Of a stretch of DNA of 6,298 nucleotides, positions 1 to 4,339 are shown piece by piece. The notes under the pieces were generated by a model. That model searched no databases. It was not told the DNA's origin and saw only the letters and a list, made by a program, of their open reading frames with translations. The DNA lies in the NCBI GenBank assembly GCA_035285585.1, contig JAYKGU010000152.1, forward strand, positions 1 through 6,298, read 5' to 3'. A program made the position numbers and the translations under genes. How positions within the stretch are numbered: position 1 is the stretch's first letter; every line of letters starts with the position of its first letter. Source of the DNA: JAYKGU01 sp035285585 (GTDB lineage: Bacteria; Cyanobacteriota; Cyanobacteriia; CAKZMO01).

Positions 1-2
1 GG

Positions 3-1409
3 GGCATTATCCTGAGCAACCAGGGGGATTTGTACCGGATGCTGCGGCAATTTCCCCAGGCGTTGGCCGTCTATGAGCAGGCCCTGGCCATTCATCGGCA
101 GCGGGGCGATCGCCTGCGGGAAGGAGCCACCCTCAACAACCTGGGTGCGGTCTATCGCAGCCTGCGGGACTACCAGCAGGCGTTGCAGGCCCATCAGCAG
201 GCCCTGGCCGTCTTTGAACATCTGGCGGCGGTGGACTCCTCCCCAGACACCCAGCAACTGGTGGAGCAGTACCAACAGCTCTTGACCACTGCCCGACAAA
301 TGAATGAGCAGGCGGGAGCCGCTGCCGCAGATCCGGCTCGCCTCCGGGAGAGCATTGCCCGCTATGGGCAGACCCTCGACCAGTATGACCAGGCTCTGGG
401 TGTCCTGCAAGAGATGGGGGAGCAGGTGGCGGCAGGCACCACCCTCAATCAGCTGGGGCTGGTGGCTCACCAGCTTGAGGACTATCCCCAGGCACAGGCT
501 TACTACCAGCAGGCTTTAGACATCTTTCAAGAGATGGGCGATCGCCAGGGTGAAGCGGCGGCGTTGAGCAACCTGGGGCTGGTTCTGACGCGGCAGGGAG
601 ATGAGGTCGCCGCGCTGGAGTTCTATGGTCAGGCCCTGGCTATTCAGCGGCAGATTCAGGATACCTCGGGCGAGGCCATCACCTGGGGCAACGTCGGGGC
701 GCTGATGCTGCGGCAGCAACGGCCAGCGATCGCCATCCTTTGCTACAAGCAGTCAGTGAACCTGACCGAGCAGATTCGCCAATCAGTGCGGCCCCTGCCG
801 CTGGAGGTGCAGCAGTCCTACACCGACACCGTTGCCGCCACCTATCGCACCCTGGCGGATTTGCTGCTGCAACAGGACCGTGTGCTGGAGGCGCAGCAGG
901 TGCTGGAGCTGCTCAAAGTCCAGGAACTGGAGGACTACCTGCAAAACGTGCGGGGCAACGGCCCAAACCTTGCGAGGCTGGACTATTTGCCGCCGGAGCA
1001 GGACATTCTGGCGCTGTATGACCAGGCGATCGCCCAGGGGCAGGAGCTGAGCCAGCTGCGAGCTATCCCTCCCGACGATCGCACCCCCCAGCAGCAGCAG
1101 CGACTCGCGGAACTGGTGGCCAACCAGCAGACGCTGATGGCAGGCTTTGATGACTTTCTTAACCACCCGGAGGTGCTCGCTGCCGTTGATCAGCTGAGCC
1201 GCACGGCACGGCGGCAGAATCTAGATTTGGAGCAGTTGAATGCTCTGCGCGATAACCTCCGCACCCTGGAGGGGGCGGTGCTGATCTATCCGCTGATTCT
1301 CGATGATCGGCTGGAGCTAATCCTGGTGACGCCCGATGCACCACCGATTCGCCGCATGGTGCCCGTCGGACGTAGCGAGCTGAATGGGGCGATCGCCCTC
1401 TGGGCTTGA
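3..1409 (+). CDS. TPR-CHAT protein, 5' partial, CHAT domain truncated
   Basis: The reading frame is open from base 3, and the residues before the TTG at 30 (GIILSNQGD) already fit a TPR helix, so the true start lies outside the window. Several TPR units are visible: about bases 30-230, and about 440-780 with NQLG, SNLG and GNVG helix starts and repeated QAL(A/D)I helices. The helical region that joins TPRs to CHAT in cyanobacterial proteins follows (about 780-1230, with the segments LPLEVQQSYTDT and LLKVQELEDYL). The CHAT domain opens at about 1270 (LIYPLILDDRLELILVTPD), but the frame stops at 1407-1409 after ELNGAIALWA. The remaining two thirds of the domain, including the catalytic His and the SACETG Cys, is absent and is not found in any frame just downstream. 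The product should therefore have no protease activity. It could be a remnant or a TPR-only scaffold or competitor. The family call is firm; any function of the stub is unknown. Confidence 0.88.
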   Translation, partial: GIILSNQGDLYRMLRQFPQALAVYEQALAIHRQRGDRLREGATLNNLGAVYRSLRDYQQALQAHQQALAVFEHLAAVDSSPDTQQLVEQYQQLLTTARQMNEQAGAAAADPARLRESIARYGQTLDQYDQALGVLQEMGEQVAAGTTLNQLGLVAHQLEDYPQAQAYYQQALDIFQEMGDRQGEAAALSNLGLVLTRQGDEVAALEFYGQALAIQRQIQDTSGEAITWGNVGALMLRQQRPAIAILCYKQSVNLTEQIRQSVRPLPLEVQQSYTDTVAATYRTLADLLLQQDRVLEAQQVLELLKVQELEDYLQNVRGNGPNLARLDYLPPEQDILALYDQAIAQGQELSQLRAIPPDDRTPQQQQRLAELVANQQTLMAGFDDFLNHPEVLAAVDQLSRTARRQNLDLEQLNALRDNLRTLEGAVLIYPLILDDRLELILVTPDAPPIRRMVPVGRSELNGAIALWA

Positions 1410-1665
1410 CTTGATTGACAGGAACTCTAGGATTGGACGACTTCGATCCGTAGACAATCGTCTACAGCTAGAGCAGATCGTTGAGTTGTTCAACGGTTAT
1501 GTGAGCTTGTTTCAGAATGTGAAGAAATTCAAATTGAAGTCTGCTCCCATATCTCAACAGATGGTTCTACGAGAACTTTGCTTCAGAGATGGGCAATTTA
1601 ACTAGGTAGCCGTGCGATGACCATACTGGCTGCAGGACACGCCTGTACGAACGGAATTCAGAATC
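1410..1665. other. Gene-poor, lower-GC stretch with short inverted repeats
   Basis: I see no convincing gene here. The + strand is open from 1384 to 1605 in a frame different from the TPR-CHAT gene and could encode up to 73 residues (including QLEQIVELFNGYVSLF), but that ORF starts inside the preceding gene, has no clear ribosome site and matches nothing I recognise. Base composition is visibly lower in GC than in the flanking genes. No CHAT motif occurs in any frame, so the missing part of the upstream gene has not merely been shifted out of frame. Confidence 0.5.
1425..1473. repeat. Nested inverted repeats after the truncated TPR-CHAT gene
   Basis: GTAGAC (1450-1455) and GTCTAC (1460-1465) form a perfect 6-bp stem with a 4-base loop. 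Around it, CTCTAG (1425-1430) and CTAGAG (1468-1473) form a second 6-bp inverted pair. The inner hairpin lies about 40 bases past the stop codon, but it has no T-run after it on the + strand. It is therefore more a candidate protein-binding site or recombination remnant than a standard terminator. Confidence 0.35.
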
Positions 1666-2046
1666 ATGCCGATTTTCAAACTTAAGACTAACGGAAACAG
1701 CATTTCAGACGCCGAACTCGTTGAGGCGTCTCGCACAAACCTCGACCTTGAGCAGCACCTGGAGTGTTGGCTCGAACGCAGTCCGTGGGCGATCGCTCCG
1801 CTGCTCATTGACCGGGGCGATCGCCTTTTCGAGCTGCTTTGCCGAGAAGGATTCGCTGATGTTCGCATCCCCTGGGTCGGCCTGTACCCGCCAAACTTCC
1901 CCAGGGGGGTTGGAGTTTTGAGGCTAAGCCACTGCGGGATAGTCGTCATCGGGTGGGGTGTAAGCCCGGTACTCCTGCAAACCCTGCGCTTCCTTCTGTC
2001 GCCAGGAGGCGATCGCCCGTCCATAGGCCGCCTGAATTCCCTCTAA
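1666..2046 (+). pseudogene. Truncated DUF91/NucS-like nuclease N-terminus
   Basis: The ATG at 1666 begins MPIFKLKTNG. The next 35 residues, including DLEQHLECWLERSPWAIA, resemble the N-terminal part of cyanobacterial DUF91/NucS-like predicted endonucleases as I remember them. In that family I would expect the segment to continue into a conserved stretch leading to the acidic, Lys-containing nuclease motif. Here the resemblance stops at the HIP1 site 1789-1796, and no such motif follows. The frame stays open to a TAA at 2044-2046, but from 1924 onward it is antisense to the well-supported - strand gene, so the tail is unlikely to be real protein. A GGA 10 bases before the ATG is a possible weak ribosome site. 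Family assignment is from memory of a short segment and is tentative. A short genuine hypothetical gene is the alternative. Confidence 0.35.
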
Positions 2047-2697
2047 CTCCCCCTCTTGCTCTGCTTGTAGCTTGACGATTTCAGCCTCAATCCACGCCTT
2101 CTTCCAGGTCTCCTCTGCCTGCGCTGCCTCTTTCGCCCTTAATCCCCGAATCTCTACCTGGGGTTCAGGACAGCGATCGGGTAAGCTTTTAAGCTTCTCT
2201 TGATATGCCTTCTGGCATTGTTTAATGGCGTAGATGCCCTGCTCCTCCAGGTCAACAATGCGCTCTTGGGAAAATTTGACCTGAGCCAGTCCTTTAGCTT
2301 GCCCCACACTACGGATTTCCTTAGGGCGGTGAACCATAGCGATGTACTGCACTCCTGCTTGGTGGCGACAAATCTCCAAAGCTTCCAAAGCTCGAATGGT
2401 TTCGCCAACCAGGTGCGCTTCGTAGCGAGGGAGTAAGGCGGCATAAGCATCCGGAATTTCATAGTAGGTGCTGTGGAACCAAGCCGCAGCGATATTGATC
2501 AACAGGGGCAACGCCGCAGCCCCCATGGCAATGGGCAAGCCTGCGGGAATTGTCAGAACCAAAACAGTTGCGGCTTCAACGCTTAAGCCCAGTGCTGCCA
2601 CCACTTTGTCTACCGTAGGTGCTTTCGTCAAAGCCGAACCTTCGACTTCTGTTAGCAGGACTTTTTTGGATTCCAGAATGTGTTTTTGGAGTTTCAT
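1924..2697 (-). CDS. Predicted membrane protein with hydrophobic hairpin and charged helical tail
   Basis: This 257-residue protein matches no family I recognise. A charged N-terminus (residues 1-30) is followed by a long hydrophobic stretch (about 36-75, with LTIPAGLPIAMGAAALPLL), which could be two short membrane helices or a re-entrant hairpin split by the Pro/Gly turn. From about 95 to the end it is rich in Glu, Lys, Gln and Ala, and residues 185-245 look like a long amphipathic or coiled-coil helix. The C-terminus is acidic (PPDDDYPAVA). The ATG at 2697 is the first in the frame, with only a weak GAG before it. It is the last gene of the four on the - strand, with a promoter-like pair shared with its neighbours at 2723-2753. 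A membrane-acting effector or membrane-tethered partner of the vWA and CHAT proteins is possible, but this is inference from context. Confidence 0.82.
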   Translation of the reverse strand: MKLQKHILESKKVLLTEVEGSALTKAPTVDKVVAALGLSVEAATVLVLTIPAGLPIAMGAAALPLLINIAAAWFHSTYYEIPDAYAALLPRYEAHLVGETIRALEALEICRHQAGVQYIAMVHRPKEIRSVGQAKGLAQVKFSQERIVDLEEQGIYAIKQCQKAYQEKLKSLPDRCPEPQVEIRGLRAKEAAQAEETWKKAWIEAEIVKLQAEQEGELEGIQAAYGRAIASWRQKEAQGLQEYRAYTPPDDDYPAVA

Positions 2698-2722
2698 AGT
2701 TGCTCACGTTGTTCGACAATCT

Positions 2723-2753
2723 TGTATCGTGAAAATCAGGTTATTTGTTGCAA
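2723..2753 (-). promoter_or_regulatory. Promoter-like TTGCAA-N19-GATACA pair
   Basis: On the - strand TTGCAA (2748-2753) lies exactly 19 bases before GATACA (2723-2728), which ends 25 bases before the ATG at 2697. The same pair with identical spacing precedes the other two downstream - strand genes. TTGCAA matches 4 of 6 bases of a TTGACA -35 box and GATACA matches 3 of 6 of a -10 box, so singly it is weak. The recurrence is the main support. Confidence 0.45.
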
Positions 2754-2819
2754 CTCAAGTTTTGGTTGCTGCGGGACAGACATAGAATTCGGTATTTCCA
2801 CAGCCCGCCCCAAAGCACG

Positions 2820-2846
2820 GTCCCTCTCCCAGAACTGAAGAGGGAC
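2820..2846 (-). terminator. Hairpin after the two-TM gene, terminator-like
   Basis: GTCCCTCT (2820-2827) and AGAGGGAC (2839-2846) form a perfect 8-bp stem with an 11-base loop. On the - strand it begins 7 bases after the TAG at 2853-2855, the usual place for an intrinsic terminator. The sequence after the stem (CCGTGCTTTGG) has only a short T-run, so efficiency is doubtful. It could act mainly as an mRNA 3'-end stabiliser. Confidence 0.45.
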
Positions 2847-2852
2847 GCCAAG

Positions 2853-3365
2853 CTATTCAGGAGCGGTTTCGAGCTGTGCTGCCTGGAGTTGAGCCAGGGC
2901 TTGCAAGGTATTGTGGCGGATGGTCAGATGCTTTAGATAGCGGGCTGCGCCCAAGTTGGCCGCAACAGCGGCACCTCCAGCAACGACCCCACCCACGCCT
3001 ACAGCCACAGGGTTCCGCCCCTCCAGGGCCAGCATGGCACTGCCCCCCACCACAAGGGCACTGAACAAACCAACCAAAACCGTGGTGATGGGCCGCAAAC
3101 CTTCGGGTGCCCGTTGCTGGACGATCGCCGCCAGGTCACTTCCCCGCTGCCATGCAAAGCCGCTCTGGGCTTCTACCTCCAGCCATTGCTTAATGCCAGC
3201 AAAATCCTCTTGCTCCAGGCGATCGAGGTTATTGTCTGAAAGTTCTAGCCAGGAGTAAATAATTCGGCTGTAGGGCGGGCGATCTAAGGGGAAGTTGTGG
3301 AAATCAGGCTCATCCCCAGCAGCGGGTTTGGGAAAATCATTATCTGAGGGGTCAACAGCATTCAT
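2853..3365 (-). CDS. Small two-TM, glycine-rich membrane protein, unknown family
   Basis: I chose the ATG at 3365 (170 residues) over the in-frame ATG at 3380. A GGAG (3375-3378) sits 9 bases before the 3365 start, the 3380 start has no ribosome site, and the promoter-like pair upstream gives the same distance as in the neighbouring genes only for 3365. The N-terminal half is acidic and soluble (residues 1-90, with LELSDNNLDRLEQEDFAGI). Two hydrophobic, Gly/Ala-rich segments follow at about 92-113 and 119-142, joined by a short loop (EGRNP), then a basic helix and a Gln/Ala-rich tail. The small size and tight Gly/Ala helices suggest an oligomerising membrane protein, and a pore-forming or holin-like effector is one possibility. 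Nothing in the sequence proves this. It lies between the vWA gene and the second membrane-protein gene. Confidence 0.8.
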   Translation of the reverse strand: MNAVDPSDNDFPKPAAGDEPDFHNFPLDRPPYSRIIYSWLELSDNNLDRLEQEDFAGIKQWLEVEAQSGFAWQRGSDLAAIVQQRAPEGLRPITTVLVGLFSALVVGGSAMLALEGRNPVAVGVGGVVAGGAAVAANLGAARYLKHLTIRHNTLQALAQLQAAQLETAPE

Positions 3366-3374
3366 GAGATTTCG

Positions 3375-3378
3375 CTCC
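3375..3378 (-). promoter_or_regulatory. Ribosome binding site deciding the 3365 start
   Basis: GGAG on the - strand lies 9 bases before the ATG at 3365. It overlaps the first codons after the upstream in-frame ATG at 3380, which it cannot serve. This makes 3365 the likely start. Confidence 0.6.
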
Positions 3379-3394
3379 ATTTAGTAGACAGAAA

Positions 3395-3425
3395 TAAATC
3401 AGAACAATTCCCCAGATCTTTGCAA
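3395..3425 (-). promoter_or_regulatory. Promoter-like TTGCAA-N19-GATTTA pair
   Basis: On the - strand TTGCAA (3420-3425) is followed after exactly 19 bases by GATTTA (3395-3400), which ends 29 bases before the ATG at 3365. The TTGCAA lies within the loop of the hairpin at 3408-3434, so the end signal of the upstream gene and the putative promoter overlap. Support comes from repetition of the same layout at 2723-2753 and 4256-4286. Confidence 0.45.
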
Positions 3426-3434
3426 CCTGGGGAA
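3408..3434 (-). terminator. Probable intrinsic terminator of the vWA gene
   Basis: TTCCCCAG (3408-3415) and CTGGGGAA (3427-3434) form a perfect 8-bp stem with an 11-base loop. On the - strand it starts 13 bases after the TAA at 3448-3450 and is followed by TTGTTCTGATTTATTT, a broken T-rich tract. This is the most terminator-like of the three hairpins in the window. Confidence 0.6.
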
Positions 3435-3447
3435 CGAGGCAGTGCGA

Positions 3448-4227
3448 TTAGTGCTTAGCCAGGGCACGGGCAGCAGCAAAGGTGCTGCGAATGCACTCCT
3501 GGGCATCTGGCAACCCACAGACGCGCAGGTTGGGGTTGGCAAGGCTCAGGCGTTCCAATTCCTCACGGAGTTCGCCAGTGGGGCCAACAATGGCAATCTG
3601 TGCCTGGAGTTCATTGAGTTGCTGAATCTGTTGACCCAATACAGAAAAGTCCAAAGGCGGTAATTCAGAGCCAGGTTCGGCAGCATCTAACCAGACGGTA
3701 ATGGCGGCGGGTTTGACCTTGCCCTGCTGATGCTGAATTTGCACTTGGGTGTAAACTCGCTCTAGCAGGAGGATCGGAGAAGTGCCCCAGCCTTGGCCCA
3801 CAGTACCCGGACGGGAGGAAGCATAGGGCTTGCAGCGGCCATAGCTTCGAATGGGGCTATTCACCGAATGAAAGAGTGTCGGCTCGGTGGTATCGGCATA
3901 AACAAAGTCGATCGCCTGATCCCTCGCCTTCAGAAATTTCGTCTGAGATCGGCAAATGTCCTCGACCGATTTGCCATCAGCAAGGCCAGAGTCAGATACA
4001 TCCAGGGCCAGAATGGCCAGGACGGGGGCGCTGCGATACCACTCCAGAAGGGGAACAGCGGCGACCAGGAGACTGGCCAATCCTCCGGCAACCACCCAAG
4101 ACCAGGGAGTTTTGCGTGAGGTTTGGGCCGTTGGACGACTTGGCTGAAACAGCTTGGATTTGCTGCCAGGAGCGGTAGTTAAGCGGCGGGACTGATTACG
4201 GGAGGAATGGTAAAGACGATGGCTCAT
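3448..4227 (-). CDS. Membrane-anchored vWA (MIDAS) domain protein
   Basis: This 259-residue protein starts at ATG 4227, with GGAG (4236-4239) 8 bases upstream. Residues 1-42 are very basic and probably disordered. A single membrane helix spans about 43-62 (WVVAGGLASLLVAAVPLL). The rest looks like a von Willebrand factor A fold: strand ILALDVSDSG carries the DxSxS metal motif (D76, S78, S80), the Thr of the second motif is probably T149 in GWGTSP, and the third-motif Asp is probably D181 after ITVWL. With all three present, metal-dependent binding of a partner protein is likely. Four cysteines lie in the domain (92, 132, 237, 245). The basic N-terminus predicts an N-in topology, which would put the vWA domain outside the cytoplasm. 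vWA proteins often act as adaptors in conflict and chaperone-like systems, but the partner here is not shown. The gene lies 112 bases downstream of the TPR-CHAT protease gene. Confidence 0.85.
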   Translation of the reverse strand: MSHRLYHSSRNQSRRLTTAPGSKSKLFQPSRPTAQTSRKTPWSWVVAGGLASLLVAAVPLLEWYRSAPVLAILALDVSDSGLADGKSVEDICRSQTKFLKARDQAIDFVYADTTEPTLFHSVNSPIRSYGRCKPYASSRPGTVGQGWGTSPILLLERVYTQVQIQHQQGKVKPAAITVWLDAAEPGSELPPLDFSVLGQQIQQLNELQAQIAIVGPTGELREELERLSLANPNLRVCGLPDAQECIRSTFAAARALAKH

Positions 4228-4232
4228 AAATA

Positions 4233-4268
4233 AAGCTCCGATATGCTTCTAGGAAGTAATCGGAGCTT
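4233..4268 (-). terminator. 10-bp hairpin overlapping the vWA ribosome site
   Basis: AAGCTCCGAT (4233-4242) and ATCGGAGCTT (4259-4268) form a perfect 10-bp stem with a 16-base loop, and CTTC/GAAG inside the loop could add a 4-bp inner stem. On the - strand the second arm is followed by TATTT and then the vWA ATG, which fits a terminator of the upstream TPR-CHAT gene. The second arm also contains the vWA GGAG (4236-4239), so any read-through transcript would have its ribosome site paired. The call is a terminator and/or translational attenuator. Confidence 0.55.
4236..4239 (-). promoter_or_regulatory. vWA gene ribosome binding site, within hairpin stem
   Basis: GGAG on the - strand lies 8 bases before the ATG at 4227. 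It is entirely inside the downstream arm of the 4233-4268 hairpin and would be masked when that stem forms. Confidence 0.65.
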
Positions 4269-4286
4269 CTGCGGGTTAGTTTGCAA
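4256..4286 (-). promoter_or_regulatory. Promoter-like TTGCAA-N19-GATTAC pair
   Basis: TTGCAA (4281-4286) is followed after exactly 19 bases by GATTAC (4256-4261), which ends 28 bases before the vWA ATG on the - strand. A start point about 7 bases later would fall within the hairpin loop, so a transcript begun here would lack the upstream arm of the stem. A second candidate -10 box, TATACT at 4309-4314 on the same strand, matches the consensus better (5 of 6) but has only a poor -35 box. Confidence 0.42.
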
Positions 4287-4339
4287 CCCAGTAATCTTTC
4301 TTTTAGTGAGTATAGAGATGGTGAGGATTGCTGACGTTT

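Noticed and set aside
1089..1100. CAG triplet run
   Set aside because: It encodes a short Gln run in a Gln-rich linker and is too short to count as a microsatellite of interest.
783..1166. 127-residue open frame on the - strand
   Set aside because: It is antisense to the conserved TPR-CHAT linker region; its Leu/Gln-rich composition is a mirror of that gene.
1415..1420. Perfect TTGACA -35 hexamer on the + strand
   Set aside because: No acceptable -10 box lies 16-19 bases downstream and there is no convincing gene to serve.
1384..1605. Possible 73-residue gene on the + strand
   Set aside because: It starts inside the preceding gene, has no ribosome site and resembles no family, so it is described only as part of the gene-poor stretch.
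1602..2024. 140-residue open frame on the - strand
   Set aside because: It overlaps the supported - strand gene at 1924 in another frame, has Ser/Arg/Pro-rich shadow composition and has no recognisable motif.
1924..2697. Bacterial gasdermin next to a CHAT protease
   Set aside because: The length is similar, but there is no N-terminal Cys and no beta-rich pattern. The protein has a hydrophobic hairpin and a long charged helix instead.
4273..4289. GGGTT/AACCC hairpin around TTGCAA
   Set aside because: The stem is only 5 bp and is probably a by-product of the TTGCAA promoter-like element; it was not listed separately.
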